This document shows positions 34,101-47,042 of a stretch of 64,000 bases of DNA, one piece after another. The stretch comes from Euphorbia lathyris (Eukaryota; Streptophyta; Magnoliopsida; Malpighiales; Euphorbiaceae), in assembly GCF_963576675.1 (NCBI RefSeq), contig NC_088911.1, positions 73,561,256 to 73,625,255 of the forward strand, in the 5' to 3' direction. The position numbers and the translations under genes are program-made. The notes beneath the pieces are model-generated. The model was not told the DNA's origin, did not search any database, and saw only the letters and a program-made list of their open reading frames with translations. Position 1 is the stretch's first letter. Every line of letters starts with the position of its first letter.

Positions 34101-35219
34101 TTTGCCTTCTAATAATAGTAGAAAGGTGGAATTATCTGGTGTTCCGGTCACCATCCTTAATCCAAGCCTTCCTAGATTTCTGGAACCAAAGGAGCTCTTC
34201 CTGTCTAAGGACCGCTTCCAGCTCGTTCTGGAGAGATCTAAGATGACAATTCATACTGTGGTCAAAACGGATCTCCAAACAGCGTTGAATGCCTTCCATC
34301 CTCCTTAAGAGTTTATTTTTCCTTCGGATAATATGGCCAAAGATGTTTTTATTCCATCCCACCACATTCCTTCTAAACTCCTCAGCAGCAAGGAGAACAT
34401 TAGAATGTGGTTGCCAATTATCCTTAACAAAGTTCCTGAACTCAGGATGGGTGTCCCAAGCAACAAGGTACCTAAACAGTCTATTCCCTTTGGGCCGATG
34501 ACCTTTAACCAGCTTAACGAGGATAGGACAATGGTCCGAGTGGCGAAAAGGGAGATTCAACACCTTTACCTCAGGAAATCTATAGATCGCCGCAACATTC
34601 GCATACACTTTATCCAACCGAACAAACACGTTGTTCCTTTTCCAGGTGAACTTGTGGCCAGCCGCACCAAGGTCCGAAAGCCCGCAAAGGTCCATATTCT
34701 GCTTATGGTTAAGGCACCGGTTGATATAATGATTGCCCCCCCTTTCTGATCACTCATCCGGGCAATATCATTAAAGCCACCAGCGACCAACCAAGGATCC
34801 ATCATATTCGTACTAATAGAGAACAGGATCTCCCAAAGCCTCTTTCGGTTAGTCAGAATCGGATCGGCATAGACAAAGGAGATAAAGAAAGGGTTGTTGC
34901 CAGGAAAACACACCTTGCTATGAATGAATTGATTATCTATAGTAATAATATCAATATTAACACGACCTGGCTTCCAAAAAAGCCAAATCCCCCCTGCTCG
35001 ACCAGTCGCTTCCGACCTGACACACTTCCAATTTTTAAACTTTTTAACCACCTCGTCTGCTTTAGAACCACTAACCTTGGTTTCCAGAAGAGCAAAACAA
35101 GAAGGATTAAACTGCTTAATAAGATCATTAACATGGATGCGGGTCGCCTTGCTAGCCGCACCTCTAACATTCCAAACAAAGAAGTCCATCAGAAGGAAGA
35201 CAACTGATCTCAGGCCCAA
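31090..35219 (-). pseudogene. LINE ORF2: endonuclease, reverse transcriptase, RNase H
   Basis: Domains in order: endonuclease from Met near 35189 (DFFVWNVRGAASKATR, FALLETKVSG, then SDHCPILVKL), RT (PISLCNVLYKAITKIVANR, DLEKAYDRLNW, GIRQGDPMSPFLFVIAME, the catalytic FADDMMIF), the zf-RVT linker (SFMWLGVKDRLLTN and CRGQVESLCHALRDC), and RNase H (LNTDGSCLNNG, SAELWGILSGVKLA, ESDNKEA). It nicks DNA and copies LINE RNA at the nick. The frame has one frameshift in the endonuclease (about 34600-34690) and TAG stops at 34132 and 31594, both where Trp is expected (TGG to TAG). Otherwise about 1370 codons are open. Confidence 0.9.
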
Positions 35220-35231
35220 ACCTTAGAGCAG

Positions 35232-37329
35232 TTATTTATTCGGGGCTCCTGAGAGCCTAGAAGAGGTGCCAGCCGGCCCTCTCTTATCCCAAGAATCAAA
35301 AGAACCCAGGTTCTTCTTAAGGTTAGCGTTAGGTTTCTTCAAAGGTAACTTATTAACTCCTATAGACTTACCAATTAAGGGGTCAACAAGAGGGTGCAGG
35401 ACACTAACCTCGTTGAGCTTAGCTTTCCCTGTCGAGCCAGTGATCTTGGCTTTCCCCTTAGCAAGGGCTTTGGGATCAAAGAGAGGATTAATAGAGTCCC
35501 CGAGGTAGGTAGCTGGCTCAGCAACCTCCAGACCAGGCATACTTAACTCCATATTCTCAGTAGGTAAATCCAAACCCTGACCCTCCTCAAGAGATAGGGC
35601 TCCGAATCTAGATCCTGAAACAGAAACTGAGTCAACACCAGCACCACTCTTAATAACAGGAGGCCTAGCCTTGAACTCAGGAGCCATCTAGAGAGAGAAC
35701 TTCTCCTTACTGATCTCTGGAACTTGATCCCGAGCAGCATTAGCCCGTGGCTTCCTTCGGATTTACCTTTTGGCCAGCATCCATGGCTCAAAGTTCTTCT
35801 CTTCACCTTGGCTAGCTTCATCTCTACCTATAATAGGTTCTACCACCTCCTCAACCACATTCCTTCTTTTAGGGCAGCCAACAAAGGTATGGCCAAACAT
35901 GCCACATTCATAGCAGATATTGTGAATACCTTCGTATTCTATATGGAAAACCTTATTCTGAACAGAGAATTTAGACAGAAGAGGCTTAGCAAGATCAATG
36001 TCAATACATACCCTGGCAAACTTGCCTCTTACTGCCCCAACAGTAGTTTTATCAACGTGGTGAACTTTCCCAACCAGGCCACCAATCTTATTTAGAAATC
36101 TTTCGTTATAGTATTCAATGGGTAAACCTGGGAATCTAACCCAAGTAAGGATCCTATTCACAGAGCAGTCATGAGGATTGAAATTTGGGACCCATGACCT
36201 TAGCGCTAAAACATGATTGGAAATGATATAAGGTCCACCATTAATCACTGTATTATAATCTTCTGCCCTAGTAAATTTTATGACATAATAGTCATTCTCC
36301 AGATCCGTGATGGTAACCTTCCCTTTCTTAGCCCATTGGGCCTGGATCCTCTGGGCAAAGTAATTAAAGCTTATTCTTTTCCCAAGAACAGTAACAATCA
36401 AGGAGAGTTTCCATTTGGCTCTAAGAACCCGCTTGTCCTCAGATGAAAGCCGGATAACAGGACACAAAGGGTCCTCATGCTCACCATCCTCAACATCTGA
36501 ATCAGAAACATCTCCCTCTGAAACCTCCTCGATAATGTCATCCTCAATCATGGGTTCTTCCTCTACCACCCCCATTATCTTGTCTTTCCAGGATAAATTC
36601 CCCAGCCCTAATCTAGGGTTAACATAAATATCGGGACTAGACCTAGGACCTGAGATGTTTAGGCAAGCAGCCCCCTGGGCCAAAGCCCCGCTCAACGGGG
36701 GAGCCACAAAATCCCCAACATCCCTAGTCTCCTTGCCGTCATTCGGGGCCTTGCCATGGGCAACCACCATTCGTGTCGGTAGCCCCGCGTCGCTGCCTAC
36801 CATCGTAGACACACCAGGCGAAGGCCTACCGCCCTCCCCAGCCGGGGCGCTAAAATCATCAACGCATGCCAAGGATCCCGCCCCCCGCTCATGCTCGCCA
36901 CTTCCTGCAGCCGGCCGTAACACGGATCCATCACTCCCGCCAATGCCGTCAACCAGATCCGGCGCCCCCGAAGCCGCGGCCGAACTCTGGCCACGCTCCG
37001 ATCCACAACGTCCCGCCCCATCAACGCCTTCCTCCGGAGCAGGACCCCGTTCCCTCGACCTATCACGGATCCGGTCGGTGCTGAATCCGGTCGGTGCTGA
37101 ATCGCCTATCCCGCAGAGATAAATCCGCCCATCTCCTAGCCTCCTCCGCCACACTACCAACGTGAACAAGATCCACGCCCAGCCCCTTCGCCGACACACG
37201 AACCGCCGCCTCCTTCGCAGCCCGGCCGCCTGCTCCTCCTGTTGTCACCCTAGACCTAGCCTCCCGTTCCTTCGCCATCCAAATCGCCCAAATACCAAAA
37301 ATCCCCCTAAACTCTATTTGCCATTCCAA
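35232..37329 (-). pseudogene. LINE ORF1: DUF4283 and zinc-knuckle protein
   Basis: The N-terminal third (from Met near 37278) is Gly/Ala/Arg-rich and GC-rich, then acidic (EEPMIEDDIIEEVSEGD). A DUF4283-type RNA-binding fold follows: WKLSLIVTVLGKRISFNYF, IKFTRAEDYNTVINGGPY, WVRFPGLPIEYYNERFL. A zf-CCHC_4-type knuckle, CYECGMFGHTFVGC, comes next. The C-terminus is a Lys/Pro-rich linker ending just before ORF2. Damage: a frameshift near 37070-37200 and stops at 35763 and about 35688. ORF1 proteins of plant L1 elements bind their RNA; no enzymatic motif is present. Confidence 0.85.
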
Positions 37330-37345
37330 AACTCCGCTCTCTTTC

Positions 37346-37461
37346 TCAGTTCATGCCCCACTTCAATTGTGCAAGATTACATGATATTGTTCATCGGAAT
37401 CATAATTGTATAATCTGAGATTTCTTGAGCACAACTCTGGAAATAACAAGTTTACTAGATA
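37346..37461 (+). promoter_or_regulatory. Remaining 5' region of the WDR5 gene
   Basis: Only about 115 bp separate the LINE 5' end from the ATG. It is AT-rich (TTGTATAATCTGAG, CTCTGGAAATAACAAG) and probably 5' UTR. No convincing TATA box at a usable distance is seen, so the gene either has a TATA-less promoter here or uses sequence in or beyond the LINE. Confidence 0.4.
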
Positions 37462-39366
<1,905 letters not shown>

Positions 39367-40050
39367 ACTCATTTCCTCTCTATAAATCTTCATATCTGGG
39401 ATTTTAAACTTGCTTATTATTTACTCAAAACAATTCTGCCCTTTTTTTTTTTTGAAGAAAAAACGATTGTGCCTCAGAGACTGTTTAAAGTAAATTATGA
39501 AACTCAAACAAATTAAAACTTTGGTTCATATGAATGATAAAGTAAAATTAAAAGAGATAGATGAATGTAGGTACTTTTGTGGTTGTCGCCAAAGAATAAA
39601 AATTGAAACAGAAACATTGTTTATGCTGTTATTTGGAATAGTCAGGCTCAAAAATAGGAATAGTTTAATGTTTTGGTAAATAGGTCACAATGTTTTTATA
39701 TATAACGCTAGTCAGTTTTTGTGTTTTTAAAAATAATTATATAGTTATTAAGTTTTGTTTTCGTCAATCTTTTAGTCTTTCTGTTAAAGTAAAGTCTCAA
39801 ATTAGACTAAATAATGACAATGCTACCATTTTCCCTATAAAATAATGCTAAAACGTTTATTTTTTCTTTTCTTCTACATACTTTTTTTTTTATATAAAAA
39901 ACCATATCATTCCATTAATTTAGAAAGCACAAATACATCACGAGGATAAAGATGAATAAAACCTTCCATCCATATAGGCTACATCCATAAAGGGAAGAAA
40001 ATTTATTTCCTACATATCAGGGAGTGTTTGGTTGTGTTAGAAGACACCAT
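39367..40050 (+). other. WDR5 3' flank
   Basis: AT-rich 3' UTR and intergenic DNA. AATAAA at 39595-39600, about 230 bp after the stop, is a candidate polyadenylation signal. No further gene seen. Confidence 0.55.
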
Positions 40051-40540
40051 GGTAGGGCTGTAATCGAGCTGAGCCGAGCTGAGCTTTGACCTGTTCAAGT
40101 TCGGCTCACAATAAAATTAACGAGCTCGAGCCTGAGCCGAGCTTGCTCAACGAGCTCGAGCCGAGTTTCGAGCTTGTTTCGAGCCCAAAATCCTTTTTGG
40201 AATTGGTTCATTAAGAAAATTATCTAACCATGAATTGTTTGTGAGTAAATTGTTAATTACATCTGTGAAGTTTGCTCGCAAATAACTCTTTAATTGTGTA
40301 CATAAACAAGCTCACAAACAAAGTTCGTGAATAAATAAACAAAATGCTTACAAATAGTTCGTCTATTACTCATTTATTATGTTTTTGAACGAACTCGTCT
40401 AATAGTAAATGAAATAATATTAAGTTTAAATATTTGTAAACTAATACAAAACTATATAATTTTCTACAAAACTAAAATTTGTTCATAAATGTTCTAATTG
40501 AGCCTGCTTGCGAGCTTTCGAGCCGAGCTTTGGTTATCAA
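40051..40540. repeat. Small GAGCTCGAGCC-type repeat element
   Basis: Left part is a dense mixture of GAGCTGAGCCGAGCT and GAGCTCGAGCC words; the right end (about 40500-40535) has CGAGCTTTCGAGCCGAGCTTTGG, roughly an inverted match to the left end. The middle is AT-rich with GTTCATAAA/TTTGTGAAC words. This looks like a non-autonomous DNA element of a common plant type, but no target duplication could be assigned. Confidence 0.45.
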
Positions 40541-40649
40541 ACGCTTGAGGATTATCCCCTTCGTCTGGTTGGCACCGTAGTGACAGATCACAATTTTAAT
40601 TTTATCATATTCAAACATTATATGACAAGTCTCTGGCGCCTAGCACAAC

Positions 40650-41140
40650 ACATGTCTTTCAATTATCGAGATAGGGGAGAATAATTCTCTTCCGGTTTTT
40701 TCATCAACATGATTTGCGATGGGTTATGGACGAGGACACCAGACATTTTATTATCACCTTTTAATGCTTCATGAGGTAACATATGGAGAAATACCAACGA
40801 CTGTACCCTATCATTACGATGCTTCTTGGGTTCAAGTCTATGGTTATCAATTGTTTTTGTCAGAGAAGTGGTGGGCACAACATTAGGCAATTATGTTGGA
40901 ACCTTCATGACCTATAATAATAAGAATAAATGGACGATGGATCGTAGCTATATGAGAATTCGAGTTTGTTTAAATATCAGACGACCATTAAAAAAGATAA
41001 GAAAATTCGCAAGGCGGGAGGTGAATGGTTAACATGTCTGTTCAAATATGAGAAGTTCCCCTCTCTCTGCTTCATTTGCGAAACAATATGCCACATTGTC
41101 TATTTTCAGCAGCTTGAAAGTGATATTATTCGTCTATGAA
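40650..41140 (+). pseudogene. LINE ORF1 remnant (DUF4283 / zf-CCHC_4)
   Basis: The readable stretch has LGNYVGTFMTYNNKNKW, YMRIRVCLNIRRPLKK and then FKYEKFPSLCFICETICH, the end of a DUF4283 domain and a damaged zinc knuckle in which the last His/Cys spacing is disrupted. Stops occur at about 40678 and 41030. It precedes ORF2 by about 400 bp. Confidence 0.6.
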
Positions 41141-41546
41141 GTGTTTTACTGTGGGGGCTCTTTATTGTCGAGCGACAATGCTAGGCGGAGAATGCTGGTT
41201 AAAGCAAGAAAGGGTTGGAGGAGGTAGTTGGCTATTGTGGAAGGAGAGACTGTGGAGAAAAGTCAGCAAACCAGTAATACTAATGAAGGCACTATCAATA
41301 GCAATATATTCCATCTTACTAGAAATTTTGGTGCATGTATTTTTTAGAGTGGGCAATCCAAGAAAGGGAGAGGGTGGATAAGCAAGCTGGGGAGATCAGC
41401 ATTGGAAGTTAACCATGAGAGGAAAAGGAGACGTGGGGAAGAGCAGTGACAAGGGGATCACAGGATTGTTAAAGTTCAAATTAAGGTGACGTATATTGAT
41501 AACCGTAGCCCTAAGCAAGCTGCTAAAAGCAATACTGGCTAGAATT
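41141..41546 (+). other. Linker between LINE ORF1 remnant and ORF2
   Basis: Purine-rich, Lys/Gly/Arg-coding in places, consistent with the variable C-terminal linker of ORF1. No domain. Confidence 0.4.
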
Positions 41547-42110
41547 ATGAGAATCATGAGTTGGAACTGTCGGGGGATTAGGTAATGCCCCTAGAGTTCC
41601 TGTGTTGTGCGAGCTTATTCAAGCCCATAAGCCTGATGTTATTTTCCTTTTTGAAACTCACATTTATAATTCTCTTATTGAAATTATTTGAAATAAAATT
41701 GGTTTTGACGGGTGTTACTCTGTGGATAGTATTCGTCATAGTGGGGGCATTTATGTGCTGTGGAAAAATGCTAATTGGTGCTCTTTACTTTCGTTTTCTA
41801 ATGATCATATTGATATCGAGGTGTTTGATAGTGTTATAGGTAATTGGAGGCTCACATGGTTTTATCGTTGCCCGGGACGTTCTCAAATGAAAATCTCTTG
41901 GAATATTTCGCAAAATATTTCTAGTGCTTCATCCTTTCCTTGGCCATTTTTGGAGACTTTAATGATCTTCTAGCTCAAGGCGATAAGAATGGTTTAATTG
42001 CTCATCCGGAGTGGTGCCTTAAAGGTTTTTGGGAAACTATTGTAGCTTGTGGTCTTATAGATCTTCCTATGTCGGGTTACCCGTTTACTTTGATTTGTCA
42101 CCGAGGTAAA
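41547..42110 (+). pseudogene. LINE ORF2 endonuclease, first part
   Basis: Starts MRIMSWNCRGI, then after a frame change CELIQAHKPDVIFLFETH, GGIYVLWKNANW, FGDFNDLLAQGDK and SGYPFTL: endonuclease/exonuclease/phosphatase fold with the Asn, Glu and Asp-Asn metal site words. Several stops. It ends at the Athila-like insertion. Confidence 0.75.
42106..42110 (+). repeat. Target duplication GTAAA (left)
   Basis: GTAAA directly precedes the left LTR and GTAAA at 53769-53773 directly follows the right LTR. Confidence 0.9.
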
Positions 42111-43346
42111 TATTGTCCTCTAAACAGACTCTAGCAAGTGCACTAGATACAAGTAATAAAGTGATAAATAGAGTATCGTCTCCACAAGGATTGATGACCA
42201 AATTTTACTAGAAAAACCTTGCAGAACAGGGTGTTCGTGGTGTGTGAATTCTTTATATTGAGAGATATTGTGAATGGGTAACCAAGTAAATGATTCAGCT
42301 TATAAAAATGAGTATTTGATAAAGATAAAAGATAGAACAGGTTAGGTCCCAACAGAACATGTTACTTTCAGTCTCTAAACATCCTATTTATTCATGAATG
42401 ATGTAAAGTGAAGTCAAGGTCTCTGCTTTAATGCTCACTTAAGTCAACTCTCGTGTGTTCTTAAGATTCTAAGACGTACTACAACCTTAAGCGTCCCTAA
42501 AGTTGGTTCTTTCTTGCATTACGATTGAAACAACATTTCTATTAAGAAAACCCTTGATACAACCTCCTAACATTCCTGCTTCGGGGGTTTGGACGTTTGA
42601 GAAATAGTTCCGTGAAGATGAAAGCAGTTCCCTATCATTCATCCAACACTAACATACATGCATATAGCAATGAAATGATAACTTTCTCAAACACGACATA
42701 ATATATCACCATTCATTCATAAATAAGAAAATAGAAGACTTACATAACAGGCCCTAACTGGCCGAACCCGTTCAAAACGACTACTCACTCATGCTAAAGA
42801 GTGAACAACCTAAATCACATAAACAGAACTCCATGAAAGGAGCTTGAAAGATCTTCGAGAGCTTCTCTCTCTAAAAACTAATCTATCTTCTGTTCTCCCA
42901 AAAAAGATCCTCCTTCCTTTCCCTTCACTACTTTTATAAATAGAAGGAAAAGGAAACCCGTACACAAAATATTAACAAAATATTACCAAAAGGAAAGATT
43001 GTTCAAAGTATCAAATATATCTAGAAGTGGTTAAAATATGTTGACCCTTGAACACTCAAGGGTCGATCACTCTTGTCATCATGTTACTTTAGCCTCTCAT
43101 TCCTACCCGCTCCTGCCTGTCAAGTCGCTACCCGTCATCAGGTACACAACGTTTAACCGCTGGATCAAAGGGTGCACGTCTCCTCTTGGATGCTGCAAAA
43201 CAGGCTGCATAACAGCCTTTTTGACTTAATCTTTTCAAATCTGCATAAAACACTTATAAGTCCTTCATTTAAGTAATATTACGCCTAAAACACCCCTAAT
43301 TTATCACAAATAATATGTTTAATTGTAGTCAAATTCATGCCTAACA
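42111..43346 (-). repeat. 3' LTR of the Athila-like element
   Basis: TATTGTCCTC... to ...GCCTAACA on the + strand. Contains a minus-strand TATA box near 42940-42950 (CTATTTATAAAAG region). Pairs with 52529-53768. Confidence 0.93.
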
Positions 43347-43362
43347 AATACCCCCAAATTAA
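43347..43362 (-). other. Polypurine tract
   Basis: AATTTGGGGGTATT on the minus strand abuts the LTR; the GAGGACAAGCAAAG motif just upstream is common before Athila-type tracts. Confidence 0.8.
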
Positions 43363-45029
43363 ATCTTTGCTTGTCCTCAAGTAAACAAAAGATAGAAAAC
43401 AAAACAACTTACTGGAAGAATTTAGGTATGAAAGAATACGGAAGACAGATTTGATGAGATTACAGAAAGAACAGGAACAAGGAATTACAACAGATTATCT
43501 AGCTTGATCAGAAAATGATGCTCGGAAAATTATAAACAGAAATGCGCAAGTCACGGTCATAATTGAAGTTATGTCAGTGTTAAATCATGTATCCTTACTC
43601 AAGAAATTCCTCAAAGCTTCAAGTTAAACCTCAACTTTCAATTGAACAACCTGTTCACCCGAAATGCCTCACTAAGGAAGGGATGTTTCACTCACTCTCG
43701 AATGGCCCTTTTCTGCCATAAGGAAGGGAATGCAACTTCTCTCCTCAGCTCAGTAAATATACCCGTTGGGTGTGAATTTGCTTATCGGTCCTATTTCTAT
43801 GGATCAAAATTTTCCAAACAAAGTCCAAAGGTCTTTAATGGTTGTACTGTAAGGTTAAGGTATAGGTGTGGACGTGAATGACTTTTTATGTGTAAGAATT
43901 CTGTCCTCATGCATATTACACAAATACCTTGGTTTTTAACATACAACTCTGCACAGTTTGTTTAACAAATGATTTACCCCATCTTCCCATTAACGCCTAC
44001 CACTAAACAACCACTCTCAATGATTTTGGGCACACACTATGACTGTGTGCCCTGAATTAGGAGGTGCTTTTATTGATTCATATTGTTTTTCCTCCCAATC
44101 ATTCTATTAAATATTTTATCTCAATGTGTGCGCGAGTTTCCTCTGCCAATTATATTTTCAATCAACACAGCTTACATGAGGCAAATTCTCGGTTCTTTAG
44201 GATCAAAGTGATGGATTTGTGATTATTTAAAGGCTAAGTTAACGAAAGAAAAGGGGTAAAGCTCAAATGGTTCATCCTACTATGTGAGTGCAATGCACGG
44301 GTTATGTCTTTTAATGGTTGAGTTGGGTGCCTAAGTGCCTTTATCATTCTAAGCTTGTCCAAAATTTTTCCATTTCTATAAGGCTTACCAAAGCAAATTC
44401 TCCCTAAAGATAGTAAGTACTATCCCACTCTTTAATGAATCAATGCATTTTACATGCAATTGTAGGCTCAAGTTCTCACTATTTTGGGGGTTTCATGCAT
44501 TGGGGCAAAAGGTCCTTCAAGTGAATGTTGATTTAAAACTTAAAAATTCTTGGAACTTCAAGACTCGAGAATTTAAAATTATCACAAGGCTATCACCACA
44601 CATTTCAATCATAATAAGCGCAAACTGTTTAGGAATTACTGCAGAGTCTAAACAATCGAAGCACGAGATGTTTACTAGAAAATGAACACAAAACAAGAAT
44701 TATTTACTGAGGATGGGCAAAGATTTACATTTGTACATGCCAAGAGTCACATGGGGATAATTTATTATTCAGAACATACTACAATAACAACTTGTTCAAT
44801 CTTTTATCATGTTATGCACACAGATATTGCAATTATTATTGTAATTTCCCCACCCCCAAATTAGAATCGAACATTGTCCCCAATGTTAATACTAAAAAGC
44901 ATAGGAAAACAACATAACATGATATCAAAGGAGTTTAAACAAATGCAAAGAAGGTGTATAAGTGTTACCAGATGCTTGGATAGCGACAATTGGAATGTTC
45001 AGACAAGCGGGGAAAGAGAGGAATCAACC
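43363..45029 (-). other. Athila-like 3' untranslated region
   Basis: About 1.7 kb between ORF3 and the polypurine tract. AT-rich, no ORF above background on either strand. A long 3' region is usual in this lineage. Confidence 0.6.
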
Positions 45030-46391
45030 TATCTATCCTTAGCAGGAGCAGTGCCATCCCCTTTCGAGGAGGCAGCATCATTGGGTTCTGTAGCAGGTTT
45101 TGCTCTTATCGGACTTTTTATTGAAGCACTAGAGAGACTCTCCCGCCCTTGATATTCTTCCACACAAAGTTGCTTCAGCATATCAACCTCGCCCTGCAGA
45201 TCAACATTTTTATGCTCCAGAGCATGGATCTGGTCTCAACAGGTTTTGGTCTGTGCAAACATGGCGTTGAACTTGGAGAGGATATCTTCATTGGAGAGCT
45301 TTGCGCATTTCTGGTAAAAGCCAAGATCATTGGCTTGTTCAATTTGCTCAGACTCTGACGACACTGATACTGCAGGCTCGTTCTTCCACTTCCGACTCTC
45401 AACCCTCTTTGCCTCAACGAAATTTGGCATCCATACCCACTTGCCATTCACCATCTTCCCGAACATCATGCTTTGTAGGCTTCTCAAATCGATTTGGTCC
45501 GGGTGGTTCACCACCGTCAGCCTGTTTCGGTCTTCAGGCTTGAAGACCCCGATTGCCTCAGCTATTCTTGTCACAATGCTGCCACAACAGATGACGGAAG
45601 AGTTTTTCCGCCCAAAAGCACTAATGTATTCCCCAAACCAAAACCCTAAGTTCATCCTGTGCCCATGCATCATACTCCATAGAGCCGTAAGGTATAGTTG
45701 CTTGATTTTCTCTCGCGAAGATGGTGCCGGAAACCAGTTTGTGCAGATAACGGAGGGCGTAGTCCTTGATGTTAGATGCTTTTGAAGCACTACCATCATA
45801 ATTTGGCTGGCCAGAGATTGAGCGCCAGAAAACCGTCGGGTCGAACTCATCCGGGGTTTCGGTGAAAGCCCCCTTGTAGCCGTCCGATTCCAAGTCATCA
45901 TCATCAGTGGCACCGAGCAGGTTGTTAAATGTGTTCAAAGATGGCCGAAGGGTATGGGTCATAAGCCGAAAACTGAACTTCCCTTCTTCTTCAGGGTCAG
46001 TGATCTCTAGGTTATGTTTAAAGGTGGCCAGAAACTCCAGCGTAAGGTCCCTGTAAGCGGGCTCCTTCATCTCAAAGAAATAGCCAAAGTGGCATGCTTC
46101 CATGGGCTTCTTCACACGCTCTGCAAGTTTAAGCTTTTTCAGAGTCTCCCAGTAGATCGTTCTTACCGGTCTGAACTCCAGTTGAGCCAAATCATCATAA
46201 TACTGCTGCACAACAGCGTCTTTGAACTGGGATAATTTCTTTACCAGTTTTTCATCTGGCACAAAAGCAACTGTGCTTGTGCCAACCATTTTGCCTTTCG
46301 CTTTGTCTTTCTTTGCGCCTTCTATTTTCACTTGCTTTCCAGAGCCTCGAGTCCTCATCATGAGACAGAGACTAAATAGGTGCACCCACAA
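45030..46391 (-). pseudogene. Athila-type third ORF (PF03078-like), one frameshift
   Basis: From Met near 46358 (MRTRGSGKQVK) the frame has a basic N-terminus, then FRPVRTIYWETLKKL, HFGYFFEMKEPAYRDLTLEF, FRLMTHTLRPSLNTFNNLLG and the segment LRYLHKLVSGTIFARE. A frameshift lies between about 45620 and 45900; in the next frame come MHGHRMNLGFWFGEYIS, SVICCGSIVTRIAEAIGVF and an acidic/Gln tail with short heptads. This is the family named ATHILA ORF-1 (PF03078-like), often discussed as env-like because of its place after pol. I see no clear signal peptide or membrane anchor. Function unknown. Confidence 0.72.
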
Positions 46392-47042
46392 TGGTTATCA
46401 AAAGAAATATGGGGAACGGTGTGAAAGGGAGATAAGAAAATGTTTACTAGGGTCCGTAACACACCCTTTGTCCTTTAAGTAGAAAAAAGTTTGAAACGGT
46501 CTGTTGCCAGAACCTCCATTATGACAACGTTTCTCTTAACGCCACCTGTATGAGTGGTTGTGGCAACAGCAGCGGACAGACGAAAGGACGCTTAGGGGAG
46601 CAACGGTTACTTTTTGTTTTGAAATTACTATACTCCACCTACTTTGATTTTACCGAGAGATGTGCACATGCAAAGTACAATAGGCAGCCCACAAATAGTT
46701 TGATTTGACGTCCCATTTTTCTCAAAATATTCAATTTAAATTTTTTTGACCATTTGATTCCCCCCCCCCCTCAAAAGCTTTTCTGTCCCCTTTTTCTCTC
46801 AAGTAAAAATTAAAACTTCACCCTAGTTGAAGGGTAAAAAGTTTATATTTTTGCTCGCAATTTACGTGATGAAAATCAAGTGGTTAGCTTACGGACCCTC
46901 AAGACAACACAACATTAATTTAACTCAACAAGGCAATCATACATAAAAAAATTTACAAAATTAAAAGTCGGAGATTACTCCCCTGCTGCAATTGGTGTTT
47001 GCAGCAAACACCCTGTTCCTGATTCTACTGGCTCGGGGGGTC
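46392..47042 (-). other. Spacer between Athila-like pol and ORF3
   Basis: 650 bp, with a C10 run near 46761-46770 and pyrimidine-rich sequence. No ORF. I see only a weak TATA-like word on the minus strand (CTACTTAAAGG, about 46474-46485), unlike the clear boxes before other accessory ORFs in the window. Confidence 0.5.

Larger units (their letters stand above)
31036..37345 (-). mobile_element. Near full-length L1-type LINE
   Basis: About 6.3 kb on the minus strand: ORF1 (35232-37329), ORF2 (31090-35219), short 3' UTR and a T11-type run at 31036-31048 that is the poly(A) tail. It lies tail-to-tail against the + strand LINE and its 5' end is about 120 bp from the WDR5 start codon. I could not find a target duplication. 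Damage is light (two stops and one frameshift in ORF2; one frameshift and two stops in ORF1), so it is young relative to the other two LINEs. Confidence 0.85.

Noticed and set aside
31412..37122. Plus-strand ORFs opposite LINE ORF1/ORF2, up to 175 residues
   Set aside because: Shadows of the minus-strand LINE frames.
39497..39679. 60-residue ORF after WDR5
   Set aside because: Lies in the 3' flank, no domain, chance length.
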